Assembly: GCF_004011695.2 (NCBI RefSeq)
Contig: NC_082424.1
Span: 1-64,000, forward strand
Length of the DNA: 64,000 bases
Reading direction: 5' to 3'
Source of the DNA: Ascochyta rabiei
Taxonomy: Eukaryota > Ascomycota > Dothideomycetes > Pleosporales > Didymellaceae
Shown piece after piece: positions 32,761-44,340 of this stretch (positions within the stretch are counted from its first letter, which is position 1; each line of letters opens with the position of its first letter). A program made the translations under genes and the position numbers. The notes beneath the pieces are model-generated. The model ran no database searches. It was given only the letters and a program-made list of their open reading frames with translations, and was not told the DNA's origin.

Positions 32761-33303
32761 GTAGGGGCTATCCGCTCCCTGCGTCTCGCGAGTGGCGACC
32801 GGCACTGGGCCGGGGTCTGCCCTGCGTGTGGACGTTTTTGTTTATACTCTCTGCGACCCCCTAGGTGGTCGGGTGCCTTGTGCCAGGGATCGAAATCCCT
32901 GGGGCCTGAGTGGTGAGTGAGTGAGTGAGTGAGTCCCCAACCGGTGACGTCCGCGAGAGGATCGCCAGCGGCTCCTGCAGCCTGTTCCTGCGCGAACTGG
33001 TCTGCGGGATTCGCTCATTCACGGGGGATCTCCTCCGCATGCCGGCCTGTGACAGTGAGCTGTCAGCCTTGCCATGCCTGACGCCTTGCCTGAACTCTTG
33101 CGCAGCGTGGTCCGGCTCCAGCGTGTTTGTGTTTGCAACGTGAATCTCAGGTGAGATTATTGGACAATATCCAATTGTTAGTGGAAGTGTTGCCTAGGTG
33201 CAGGCAAACTTTTGTTTGTTTGCGCGTGAATTGCGCCCAGGTGAGAGAGCGGTCAGAGGTCGGGTCGTTGCCGGGTGCCTGCTGGGCCGGCGGGCACCTG
33301 GTG

Positions 33304-33310
33304 TATATAA
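33304..33310 (+). promoter_or_regulatory. TATA box of the Gypsy-1A cargo gene
   Basis: TATATAA lies 94 bp before the ATG at 33404, followed by a pyrimidine-rich leader. The same TATATAAGGACTGTATTTCC is kept in the damaged copy near 58220. Confidence 0.6.
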
Positions 33311-33403
33311 GGACTGTATTTCCCCCACCCACAGTGCCTCATCACTACACCACCATCCTCATCTGCCATCCAACTCTTGCCTATTTCAACTCTTGCCCCC
33401 AAC

Positions 33404-34334
33404 ATGACTCCCCCGCCCTCGCACATCGCCCGCCAGGCTCTGCCCGACCACGTCTATCAGCTGCCCGACAACATGCAGCCCCAGCCCTCGCTCTCGCGAT
33501 ACTGGTGCCGCGGCAGCGTCACGCGCCTAACCACTCACTCCAAGTACGATCCTAAGGGCACCATTGAGTCGTTCATGTACGTCTTCCGTCGACCTGGTGG
33601 GTACAGGCTCTGCAAGGACAACTTTGGTGTGTGCGCCGGCTGCGTGGAGGCGAAGGTCGGCGAGTGTGTCGAGGTATTTCCTGTGTCGCCCCGGTGTCTG
33701 TCCGTGACTGATGTGTGTAGATCGACCCTGTCTTCCGCCGAGCCGTCAACATGCTCGACTTCCTCATCGATCGGGCCCTCCGCAAGACCAACGAGGAGAC
33801 TGCCAGGCAAGGCGACCAGGCGACTGAGGACTCCGTCGATAACGCCGTTCAGTCGTTCTGGCAGACCGCCTACGACTACGCTCTGGGCTGTCGCAACGGC
33901 TTTGTCGCCTATGATGCTGTGGTTCGTTGCCGCGTCAACAAGTCTGGTCTCTCCGAGACCGAGTACGCCCAAGCGCGCCAGGTTTCCTGGTTGCACAACC
34001 TCCAGCGGTATATTGTGAGTGTTGTTTTCCTCCCCTCTTTTCTTGAGGCTGACATGAGTAGGCTGCGGTCGGTACGGTCGGCGCGAAGCTGCCTAACAAC
34101 GTGGTCATCGATGCCGTGCTCGAAGAGCACTTCCAGAAGACGGGTCGTGCGAACGAGGCGGAGAAGCGCTGGTACTACTATGGTACTGACCTGCCGTCGT
34201 CCGCCCAGGCTCCTACTGCCGCCTTCGAGAGGATATCTGCGTCGCCCACGAAGCTCACTCCGGGTGGCCGTCGACGCCGTAGCCCCTCCTTCGAAATGAG
34301 CCCAAGTGCGGGTCGTGGCGGTCCTTCTGCCTAG
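33404..34334 (+). CDS. Spliced cargo gene of Gypsy-1, opposite strand (unknown family)
   Basis: Three exons: 33404-33673, 33721-34014 and 34062-34334. Both introns are 47 bp (donors GTATTT and GTGAGT, acceptors GTGTAG and GAGTAG) and both splice between codons. The joined frame is 278 codons with no stop. I do not recognise the family. Residues 1-90 include a Cys cluster (LCKDNFGVCAGCVEAK). Exon 2 is a predicted helical region (IDPVFRRAVNMLDFLIDRAL). The C-terminus is basic and Ser/Pro-rich (GGRRRRSPS), perhaps a nuclear signal. It ends 42 bp from the pol stop, tail-to-tail. The colinear relic in Gypsy-1B (58350-59281) shows the gene belongs to the element. Function unknown. Confidence 0.75.
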
Positions 34335-34376
34335 TGTGGTAGTAGTCGTGAAGACTCTCCACTTCTATAGTGACTT

Positions 34377-37300
34377 TTAATGAACCTTGCAATTAATCTT
34401 CTCTTCTAACTTGAACGTGCCATTCTTGCCAGTGATGTATCGGATAGACGCCGGGCCTCCTTCGGCCACCAGCTGCACTTATTCTGGGAGCGTCCATCCT
34501 CACTTCTCGGCTGGGTTGGAAGGATATCCTTTTTAGGAGGCGGACTTCTTAGGACGTCCTCTCTTACGCTTTGGTAGCGTTGGTTCCCCAGGCACTGCCC
34601 GGTCACCCGCCGATGGATCACCCGCGCGAACGCTTTGGTGATAATCCTGAAGGATCTCATTGCAGTGGTCGAGATGGTCAAGTGGTTCCTAGGTTGCCTC
34701 TTCGTTGGGCCAACCTAGCCACTTGACTCTGTACTCCCTTCCTTGGGCTATAGTGTCTCGGTGTGACAGTATACCTTCGACCTCATACCTGTCGCTAGGC
34801 AGAATGTCTTCCAGTATACTGATAGGACCTGGCTAAAACCTGCTGTTCTCTAGGGGTTCCCTCCAGCGCTTAAGTAATGATACATTGAACACCGGGTGCA
34901 CTCTGTCCATTGATGGGGGGAGCTTCAGCCTGTACGCCAGCTTTCCTATCTTCCTGAGTACCACGAATGGTCTAAGGTAGCGAGCGTCAAACTTCTTTAA
35001 AGGACGGCTCGTCATCAGGTTCTTGGCCCGCAGGAGGACTGAGTCCCCCTCGGCGAAGTGTTGTTCTGACCTCTTCGTATTGTACCACTAGGCGTTGCCC
35101 TTTTATGTGTACTCTAAGGCCTCTTTTGCTGTTCTTTACATGTTGTGCCAGCGCTCTAAGCGTCCGGCGACCTGCCTACGCAGCTCCGGCGTGGTTCCGT
35201 CTTTGTCCCAGACAGCTGGGGGCTTTCGGAGCCAGTGCTTATTGGGCATCCCGTCAAATCCCTTAGGGTCAGTGCCAAAGGCGACCTTGATAGGAGATTC
35301 TCTATGTGCAGAGTGAGCTTTAGAGTTGTAGGCGTACTCGGTATATGGCAGGAGGTCTACCTAGTTATCCTGTTGGTAGTTCATGTATATGCGTAAGTAC
35401 GTCTCTAACTCCTGATTCTGACGCTCTGTTTGCCCGTCCGTCTGGGGATGGAACGCCGTACTGAGCTGGTGGTCAATCGTCAGGTGGTAGCAAATATCAG
35501 ACCAAAATTGGCTGGTGAACACTGAACCTCGATCTGACAGCAGCGTATCTGGTGGTCCTTGCTTCGAGAAGCTCTGTTCCATCAACAGTTCGGCCAGGCG
35601 CTGGGCAGTGATCGTCTTGGTACAGGGTAGGTACCGGACGTACTTACTAAACCGGTCTACAAGGACCAGTATAGCGTCGTACTCGTTCCCCTTAGCGTCT
35701 ATTGACTTCGGTAGGTCTGTTACAAAGTCAAGGGAGAAGTGCCGCCAGGCAGTATCAGGGACTGGAAGTGGTGTGAGTAAGCCCCACGGCTTGTGCCTCC
35801 TGATTTTGTGGAGTTGGCATACGGGACACCTTCGGATGTAGTAATGTACGTCCTTCATCAGCCCTGGCCAATGGTACTTCTTCTTAAGTACTTCGGCAGT
35901 CTTATCTACGCCGTAGTGACCTCCTATAGGGTCATCGTGATTCCTTGATAGGATAGTGTGGCGCAGAGTGATATTATTGGGAATCTAAACTTTCCCACTC
36001 CTGCGTAAGGTCCCACTGGGGTCAACCTCCCAGTGGTGTTGTGCCTTCTTCGCTCCGCCATCCGTCCTGGTCGTCAGCGACAGCTTTCCGGGGTATAGTA
36101 CGTCCTGTTGCTGGACCTGCTTGACGAAATCCGCTAGGATTGCTGGTGTATCCAGGGCAAAAGCGGAATCTTCTTGCGCGGCTTCGTTCGCAAGGTTTGT
36201 AGGGGCACCGACTCTGCCGTCTAGGCTACGAAGGAGAGCTTCTGCGACGTCAAAGTTCGGTCCCCTGGCTTCGGTAACGGGCCGATCCTGACTTTGGTCA
36301 ATGGATGGAGGATTGGGATCCGTGGGAGACGAATCTCTATGGCCGACCTGATGCCGGTGGAATTCCTCAGGGACGACTTTGGGTGGTTGCCGGACCCCTG
36401 CTGGGTCTGCCATGGGCACGTCAAGCCCAGATGTTGCCTGTGCATTGTGTTGAGCCCTAGACTCGCGAATTGTCTAGATCTGAAGCTTCTGTTGTAAGGT
36501 GGGTAGCATGGCGTCCCGCAGGGCCTGCTGTTCTCTAACCTTGAGACCTTGTGCGTAATCTGGACGCCTTAATGGGCCGTCCGCCGCGTTTTTAGGTCCC
36601 GGCTTGTATTCGACTTCAAAGTCGAATCTTGCTAGCTCCTCCGCCCATCGGGCTTGTTTAGGAGAGAGCTCCTTCGTTGTTATAAAGTACCTTAGGTTAT
36701 TGTAATCTAAGAGTACTCTGATCGTTGCCGGGGCGTGTTTGAGATAGTGTCTCTATTGCCTAAAGGCTTCGACGATCGCGGACAGTTCTTTATTGTGGGT
36801 GTGCCATCTGATGGATGGGCCCGTGAACTTCCGGCTCCAATACGCCACAGGCTTCCAGTAAAGCTCTGTGGCCAGGTCGGACGTTTGGGGTTGCAACAGG
36901 ATGGCTGCTATGGCGAAATCTGACGCGTTGGTAAGGACGATGATAGGCTTGTTCGGGTCAAAGTGCTGAAGCACTGGGGCCCCTGTGAACTTCTCCCTGA
37001 TCGTGAGGAACGCCGTGCGAGCTTCCTCTGGCCAGTGCCATAGTTTATACCATTTTGTTAGTCCCTTCCAACTCTTCTTCAGTTTCGCCCCCCCCTCTTC
37101 TTGACCGGGGACCCCCCGGTCCTCCTCCGGGCGCTGGGCGGCCGTCATATGGTCGATGAGCGGCCGGACGATTCCTGAATAGTTAAATATAAATCGCCGA
37201 TAAAAGTTGGCGAAGCCTAAGAACACTTGAATATCCTTATAACTGGATGGTTTGGGCCATTTGGTGATGGTACGGACCCTCTTAGGGTCCATTACCACAC

Positions 37301-38765
37301 CGTCTGGGGTAATAACAAATCCCAGAAACTCCACTGATTTACTGGAGAAGACGCATTTGCTTGCCTTTGCGAACATCCCCTACTCAACTAGACGATCTAG
37401 GACCTCCTCGACGTGCTTGTTGTGGTCCTCCTTGTTCTGGGAATAGATAAGGATGTTGTCCAGGTACACCACGCAGATCCTATCTAGTAAGCCTCCCAGG
37501 GCTCGGTGGATATAGGATTGGAACGTGGCTGGTGCGTTGGCCAGCCCGAACGGCATGACCAGGTATTCGAAATGACCGTATCGCGTCTTGAACGCGGTCT
37601 TCCACTCATCGCCCTCCTTGATCTGGAGCCTGTGATAGGCGTCACGTAGATCCAGCTTAGTGAAGACCTTCGCTTTCGACAGTCGATCTATTATTTCGCT
37701 CACCAGTGGGATAGGATACTGGTTCTTGATGGTTATCTTGTTTAATCCCCAGTAATCGACGCACAGTCTCATAGTACTATCAGGTTTGGGGACGAACAGG
37801 ATGGGGGCTCCCGCCGGCGACTTGCTTGGGCGGATCCAGCCCTTCTCCTGTGCCGCCTCAAGGTATTCCTGGAGTATATCCAGCTCTCGGCGGGACAGGT
37901 TATAGATCGGGAGGTTGGGAACCTTGGCACCAGCCTTGATATCTATGGAGTGATCATACTTCTGGTGTGGTGCTAACACACTTGTCTGCCGTTTGCTGAA
38001 GGCAAACCACTTGTGATGGAGGTGCTCTGGCACATACTTGAGCTCCTCCATATCTAGGGCGTTATCTTCTGGGATGGGGCCGCCGTCGATTCCCACTGCC
38101 ATAATCCTTGACCATTCGGCGAGGGGCGCGTCCGGCGTCTGTCCGGCGTCCGTCCGATGGACGTCCGCTGGACCACCTATGCCCAGACTCTCAGGCTGTA
38201 GCAGGTATGGCTGCTCGCCTGGCTCTAGATCACTGAACAATTGTTCGGCGGTCACCAGCTGGACTCTCTCGACGTCGTCAGTGAACCACTCGTAGGTTCC
38301 TGTGGAGAAACAGATACATGGGTCTGCCTCGGCCAGCCATAGATACCCTAATACTAGGTTATACCTAACAAATGGTGTAGACCAGAATTTGGTTAGCCTA
38401 ACTGTTTTGGGTGTTCCCTTGCTGTTGTGGCAGACCATCGTTAACTGGTACTGCTTAATCAACGACAGCTTTGTATCGTCTAGGACCACCGCGTTCGGTC
38501 GCTGGTCAGTCCCCGCCGGGTTGAGTCCTAGGTCTATGGCTACCTGTGCGGCGATAAGGTTCAGTTCCGAGCCTGAGTCGTACAGGGCCCGGAGAGTTTT
38601 AGGGTTGCCCTCAGAGTCAATTAGCTGGACAGTGACCGCTATGCAGGTCTGCTTCCCTTTGGTTTCCGGCCCCAGTCGTAGGTGTGAAAGGTTGGCGACT
38701 AGGGCTTCCCATTTCCCTGGTTGCTTCCACTGGACTGTTGGTTGCCACCTCCGCGGCCTCTCCAA
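34377..38765 (-). pseudogene. Gypsy-1A pol: protease, RT, RNase H, integrase, chromodomain
   Basis: One frame runs from the gag overlap to TAA at 34379-34377, broken only by about ten in-frame stops. In order: protease (ALYDSGS, about 38590); RT, whose active site reads YLDN at 37466-37455 instead of YLDD; RNase H, whose first motif reads TNAS (Asn at 36927-36929) instead of TDAS; integrase with H-x-H-x-C-x2-C zinc binding (about 35960-35810) and Asp, Asp, Glu in LDFVTDLP, LLSDRGS and TERQNQELE; and a chromodomain (EYRVKWLGWP, about 34700), which steers chromovirus integration to chromatin marks. The two Asp to Asn changes would inactivate RT and RNase H. Confidence 0.9.
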
Positions 38766-39991
38766 TGGCCCCGTTGCTGATGATAACCACCCCTATTGGA
38801 TTGTTGGTGGTAATTGCCCCTATGGGACCCCTTGCCGCCTGACAAATTAGCGTTATTGGTTGCTGGCCGGGAGTCTCCCGGCTGCTTTCCGGCGTCGCTC
38901 CCGGAGGGGGTCGAGGCCTGGCTGTGGTGCCTTTTAAATCCTCCCCTATTAGGAGAAGAGTAAGGTCTTTTGTTTCGACCGCTGCCTTCAGCCCGGAGGC
39001 TTGAGTTTAAGGGGACTGTTGCGGTCTCTGCGTTACGGAGGGCCCGTTCAAACTCTATCTACTTAGTGATGTGTTCCAGGCTGCCATTGCGCTGGATCTT
39101 ACGTCGGAGTTTGTGGGGAGTAAGGCTCTATACAAACGCTATCTTGAACTTATAGTCATCTGTGCCGTTGTTAAACTTAGCGAAGTTGCGGGGCAGTAGA
39201 GACTCCCGCTTGTTCAACTTTATTAGGAAGGTGTTGACGGAATTGTCGGCCTTCCACTTATAGTTGAAGTACTTATCGTAGTTCTTGTACTAAGTGAAGA
39301 CTGGGTCTTGTACAAGCTGCTCCTCCTCTGCGCAGAGGTCGGCCCAGGTTCGGATTGATCCCTTGTTGATACGTTGTTGGATCAATTCTTGATGGACACT
39401 ATAGTGGATAGTGCCCATAATCCAATAGGTGCGGGTCACGGAGTCTTCAACTACTTGAGCGTACTGGAACGCCGTGTCTATGTCCTTAATCCACTGGTCC
39501 ACCTGCTGGGTTGATGGAGGCTTGTTATCTGTCCCAAGTTTTGGCTTAGGTTGGACGTTGTTAAGGACTCGCATTATCTTGCCTGCCTCGTCGAACGCTA
39601 GGCGGTGGCTACCTGGCGTGGGTCCGACGTGCGTCCGCTGCAGGGTCTCCACTGCCCGGTTGAATTGCCGCTGCCGGATTTCGATTTCTCGTTCGGGGGC
39701 GCCGGACAATTCTGCCTCGTTGAGTGCCTCCAGCAACAACGGGATAGAAGCCTGTAGCGACTCCATTTGTGTGACGCGTGGCGTTAGGACGTCTGGCGTC
39801 GCAATGCCTGCCGCCGTGGTAGCTGACCCGCCCCTGATGTGAGGGTTGAGCAGTGGCTCCATGGGTGCCGGCGATACCCTGGGCGCGTTGTCGCGGCGTT
39901 GCGCATCCGGCTCCTGACCAAGGTCGTCGCGAGGGGGCAACTCCTCCACGTCGCTAGTAGTTGAGCGGAGGTTGCGTCGTCCTCCAGCCAT
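38639..39991 (-). pseudogene. Gypsy-1A gag
   Basis: Starts at ATG 39991 and ends at TAG 38641-38639, 450 codons, with in-frame stops at 39292-39290 and two more near 39130 and 39110-39060. The middle resembles the retrotransposon gag capsid domain (MGTIHYSVHQELI, TWADL). The C-terminus is rich in Gly, Arg and Gln (RGG-like), with no CCHC zinc knuckle. It overlaps pol by 127 nt in the -1 frame. The frame is also open upstream into the LTR, but the ATG after the leader is the likely start. Confidence 0.75.
38711..38717 (-). promoter_or_regulatory. Candidate -1 ribosomal frameshift site, gag-pol
   Basis: On the minus strand GGGAAAT is split as G-GGA-AAT in the gag frame, the canonical X-XXY-YYZ form. 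A one-base backward slip here enters the pol frame (GGG AAA TGG), and it lies inside the 127-nt gag/pol overlap. The same bases survive in Gypsy-1B. Confidence 0.55.
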
Positions 39992-40058
39992 TGCTGATGG
40001 CTGAGTTTTTTCCCGTCTCTCTGCTGCCAATTGGCTGCCTGTTCCGAGAGGAAGTATG

Positions 40059-40067
40059 AAGGATTCG
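40059..40067 (-). promoter_or_regulatory. Candidate self-priming site of Gypsy-1A
   Basis: Three bases inside the 5' LTR, the minus strand reads CGAATCCTT, exactly complementary to AAGGATTCG within the LTR (40145-40153), about 35 nt downstream of the LTR TATA box (40182-40188). There is no TGG start that would pair with a tRNA 3' end. Tf1-like elements prime with their own RNA 5' end in this way. Confidence 0.5.
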
Positions 40068-40070
40068 AAT

Positions 40071-40263
40071 TGTAAGGGCACTGTAGGCAGGCAATAGAGC
40101 AGAGCAATATGGGATAAAATAATAGGTGATATTGAGAGATAAGACGAATCCTTAATGGATAAGTCTTCAGGTGTGTGGATATTATATACTGGTCGGTGGG
40201 TCTCCGGGCTTGGCCCGGGGTCTGTCCGAGGTATCCCCTGTTGTAGGGAGAACACCCGTGACA
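40071..40263 (-). repeat. Gypsy-1A 5' LTR
   Basis: 193 bp, TG...CA ends, matching the LTR at 31945-32137 with seven transitions. TATATAA-type box on the minus strand at 40182-40188. Confidence 0.92.
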
Positions 40264-40268
40264 ATTAA
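40264..40268. repeat. Gypsy-1A target site duplication (right)
   Basis: ATTAA, identical to 31940-31944. Confidence 0.9.
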
Positions 40269-40525
40269 TTAATCAATTAATCAATTAGTTTAACGTCCTG
40301 TCTGAGTCTAAGACTATATAAGACGAGAATAGTTAAGCAACTCTCGTAATTTAAGGTGCGTATTCTTTACCATTTCTGAATAGGTTTTTTGGTAAAATAC
40401 GCTAGGCTAGAATAGTACTTTTAGTGAACAAAGCAATAAGTTTAAATATAGAATAGATATTAAGAAGCTTATTTTGAATATAGAAATCTAGAATCTTTTT
40501 CTACCGTCCTATAGTGAAAGCTTAG
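40269..40525. other. Spacer between Gypsy-1A and Gypsy-2A
   Basis: A/T-rich with a TTAATCAATTAATCAATTA run at the left edge. No coding region or terminal repeats seen. Confidence 0.5.
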
Positions 40526-40727
40526 TGTTAGGCGCTAGGCCTAGAGGTACCTCTGCTAGTCTTAGCGAGCTACTATAGGGCTAGTCAGCCTAGACTATAT
40601 AGAGGTGTCAGAGGTTATTGCTAATACACTAGTAATTAGTCTTATTACCCTATAATATCTACCTTAAAACACCTACTATCCTCTTTAACTCTATCTTCCC
40701 TTATATTTGCCTTATACACTGTTTATA
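40526..40727 (+). repeat. Gypsy-2A 5' LTR
   Basis: 202 bp starting TGTTAGGCGC. Same length as 55139-55340 and as the inverted copy at 54046-54247. The terminal CA reads TA here, as expected from RIP. Confidence 0.75.
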
Positions 40728-41600
40728 CTCTAATAACTCCTATATTATAATTAAAAATAGACCTAATCTATTATAAGTCTTGAAGTAAATTATCTAGGTT
40801 AGCTGTCCTTAGAGAGGGACTAGGACAGCCTACCTATAGGAGAGCAAGTAGAGCGTAAGGTAACCCCTCCCTCTGCAGATAAGGAGATACCTTAACAGAC
40901 ACTAAGTGTCTATAGTGCCTTAAGAGGATTTGTAGGTCTACTAGGGGGTACACCTTACTCTAGAACACGTATCTATAGGGCAGCCTTAGCTAAAGAAGGC
41001 TAGAATAGCGTAGAAGTAGTAATTAATAAGATGTTAGAAAACTTACGTAAATAGTTGTAAGAGACAAAAGACTAAGGGGAACTTTCCTTTCTTTATAAAC
41101 TTAGACATAAATATAACAAAGGTAATTCTATAACAATTGTATCCTTCTAGAAAGTACTAAAAGAGGTAGAGAAACTAAAATCCTCCCTATCTATAAACCT
41201 TCTATAACCTAAACTCCTATAGGAATATATAAAGCATAACTACACTTTATATATCTATTAGGAGAGAGATTGTAAGGGATACTTTCTCTAATCTCTAATT
41301 AGTTTCCCTATAGAGAAACAAAAGATTAACTTTAGTGTAGGGTAACTCTTAGAAAACCTAAAGACGTTATAGCAGGCTTACTGCACAATAAACTACTAGA
41401 AGCAAGTAATCTAGAAACTAACGTAGTAAGAGCTAAAAAGAATTTTGCTAGATGCTCTAGGAATGCTAACTTAACGCAAGTAAGAAGCGTATAAATCCTT
41501 AAAGTAATAAGTAGTAGAAATCTTAGTTCCCTACAGATCTGTTAGACTTTATACGTCTACTGTAGGAAGAACTATATAGCTTACACACACTAGAGCTCTA

Positions 41601-43742
41601 CCGTGTCCGTGCGCGTAATGCCCGGATTCGCGTGACGCCCCACCAACACCAAATACACCAATCTTTAACGTGTCACGACACAACCAATATAGATCCAATT
41701 CAATCAGCAATAGAAGCAATTAAATCCTTAAAACTAGGAGAGGAGCTTTCGTATAGCAAAGTTGCAGCCAGGTTTAGTGTTAATAGATTAACGTTGGCTT
41801 AGAGACACTAAGGCCTTTAGGCATTACACGCAACCAAGATTATTAAACAACAACAACTTAACCTACAACAAGAGATAGAGCTAGTAAAGTATATAGAATT
41901 ACTTACTAGCTGTTACTTACCTCCTATATAAGAGATAATACAGAATTTTACGTTACTACTAGCCTAAAAACTAGTCTCTAAAAGCTAGGTTACGCGTTTT
42001 ATTATTAAGTACTCTATCTATCTTATCTTGCGTTACTTAACTAGGATAGATCGCCAGCGTTACAACGCTAATTCCTACAATAAGTACAAGCTCTATTTTA
42101 ACCTGCTGCAGCTTAAAATTGCTAAATACTCTATTAAGCTTTGCTACACATACAATATAGATAAGAAGGGCTTTATAATTAGACAGACTACTAGAACAAA
42201 ACACGTGTTTAGCAAACGTATGTAGATAAAGGGAGAGGTTAAAGCATCTATTTAAGATAGTAACTAGGATTAGTAGACACTTGTAGTGTGTGTGTGTGCT
42301 AATAGATTAGTGTTACTACCTAGGCTCATCTACACGTCTAAGAAGAGCGACATTAAATCAGACTAGGTAGCCAAAATTAAGCCAGGGGTACACTTAGTAA
42401 TAGTTACCTTGTCTCCCTTAGGATAGTTAAACAATGAGATTAGGCTTGCGTGGCTAGAGCAGGTGTTTAATTGCTATACTAAGGAGAAAGCTTAGAGGAA
42501 GTAAAGGTTATTAATACTAGATAGCCATAGATCCTACGTAACAATAGACTTTATTAACTACTATAATAACAACAAGATACTCCTGGCTGTGTTACCTCCT
42601 TACTTAACCTAGATGCTCTAGCTGCTTAATATAGTGCTGTTTAAGCCTCTATTAACAGCATACTTAAAAGCTGTTACAACAGAGATCTATAAGTCTTAAA
42701 ACTACACAAATATTAAGAGAGTAGACTTCTTTTAGCTCTTCTATTAGGTGTAGATCTCTAGCTTTACTAAAAAGCTAATACTTAAGTCCTTTAACACAAC
42801 AGGTATCTATCCACTTAATCCTAACGTTATCCTTAATTACTTTGCTAAAACACCACTAGAGAGCTTAGAGAGCTTAGATTTAGATACTACGTTATCTTCT
42901 GTTTATAGTAACAAAGACTGGCTTAAAATAGGGACATTGTTGCGGAGGGTTACTAGAGATAAGAGTAGTCGCAACGCTAAAAAGATAAGACAATTAATCC
43001 ACTACATCTTAGCTAAGGCCTTACTCCTCTAATATAAGATAGATAGCCTTAAAAAGACCCTTAAGAAGTAGAAGAAGTATAAGAAGAAGAATAAAGCCTT
43101 AGATTTGCAGTAGCAAAAGGAGTACTACAGTAGTGCAGTTTTCTAGTTACTAAGGAAGATTAAAGAAGCACGCTTCTATAAAAGGTTAAGAAAGTAAGAA
43201 GAGAAGAAGGAAGCACTTAGAAAAGCGACTAATAAGGAAGTAGCAGCTGCTAAGAAGCTAGTTAAGGAGAAGGAGAAGGAGGAGAAGCGTGTAGTAAGAG
43301 AGGCGGCTAAGGAGAGGCGTAAGAAGGAGAAGGCTAATACAGCAAATTAGAAGGCTAAATAGGAGGCTAAAAAGCAGCGTTTATAATAAGAACTTAATGC
43401 TGCAAAAGCTATATAATTACCTTAAAAGAGTAAGAAAAAAGCTTTATAACTAACTTAGCTAAAAAAGCATAAAAAATGTGCTTCTAGGGATAATGTTAGT
43501 GGACGTAGTCCCCCATCGCCGCCTCTAGCTGCCCTAACTATTACCTCCTGCAGCAGCTGCAACATTACACTTCTAAGTAAATATAGATAGGTTGAATTAA
43601 TCGCAAGCATTACTTTACTACTCTACTACAAATTCTTATAATAATAGGTATTGTAGGTGGCTGTACAACCTCATCTCTATATAAGTGTTAAGGCGGTTAG
43701 TAGGGCATTACGCGAATCTAGGCATTATGCGCACGGACACAG
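41601..43742 (+). mobile_element. pogo-2: Fot1/pogo-type DNA transposon inside Gypsy-2A
   Basis: Inverted ends start C[C/T]GTGTCCGTGCGC and extend about 50 bp; both sides carry TA (41599-41600, 43743-43744). The + strand encodes a broken transposase: a helix-turn-helix region (QSAIEAIKSLKLGEEL, near 41700), YNIDKKGFIIR (near 42160) around the first catalytic Asp, LLILDSHRSYVTIDFI (near 42510) with LPPYLT, and a Lys/Glu coiled-coil tail (near 43200-43350). It matches pogo-1 in the coding part but differs inside the terminal repeats. Stop codons are many. Confidence 0.85.
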
Positions 43743-44340
43743 TATATATAAGAATATGTTACTACGCTACTCTCTAGCATATAAAGCCACTTGTTTCTAA
43801 TCCCTTATAAACAAAGACATACAATTCCAAAGGTAGAAGAATAATCTAACATTATTAACTAAAGACTAGGTTATTAAAGCTAACAGGTACCTACAAAGAC
43901 TCTAGCTAAGGGTAAGAAAACTAACAAAGGACTCTAGAAGCAGTGATTTCGTAACTGTAGGTAGAGGGGAATTTAAAAACCCTAAAAAAGTTAGTTAAGT
44001 CTAATAAGTTCTGCAAGAACCTAGTAAAGGGTAAAAAGGGCTAAGATAGGCCACATAAGGGCCGAAACGCGTGCCTTAAGTGCAGAGAAACTAGTTATTA
44101 CTAACCTTACTGCCTAAAGCTAAAGTTATATTAGAAAGACCCTACTCTAGATTATTTAGAAAAAGATAAGTGGCCTAAGAGCTAATCTCTACTGTTATTG
44201 CCTATATTAAATTGTCTAAAAAAAAGAAGAATAATATCTCTTATAATAAGGTAGTGTATCTAATATATATATACCTGCTTATAGTTAAAGCATCTATAGG
44301 TAATACAGAAAATATAGAAGCCCTAATAGATAAAGGGTTT

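Larger units (their letters stand above)
31945..40263 (-). mobile_element. Gypsy-1A: chromovirus LTR retrotransposon with cargo gene
   Basis: An 8,319-bp element bounded by two 193-bp LTRs and identical 5-bp duplications. The genome strand is minus: 5' LTR at 40071-40263, gag, pol (protease, RT, RNase H, integrase, chromodomain), then about 2.2 kb before the 3' LTR that hold a + strand spliced gene. By eye the two LTRs differ at seven positions, all transitions, so the insertion is fairly recent. About a dozen in-frame stops show light RIP-type damage. A colinear, heavily mutated copy begins at 56944. Confidence 0.92.

Noticed and set aside
40059..40070. TTCGAA word beside the 5' LTR as part of a tRNA gene or a tRNA-type primer site.
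   Set aside because: It resembles a T-arm only over nine bases, no cloverleaf surrounds it, and there is no TGG; self-priming fits better.
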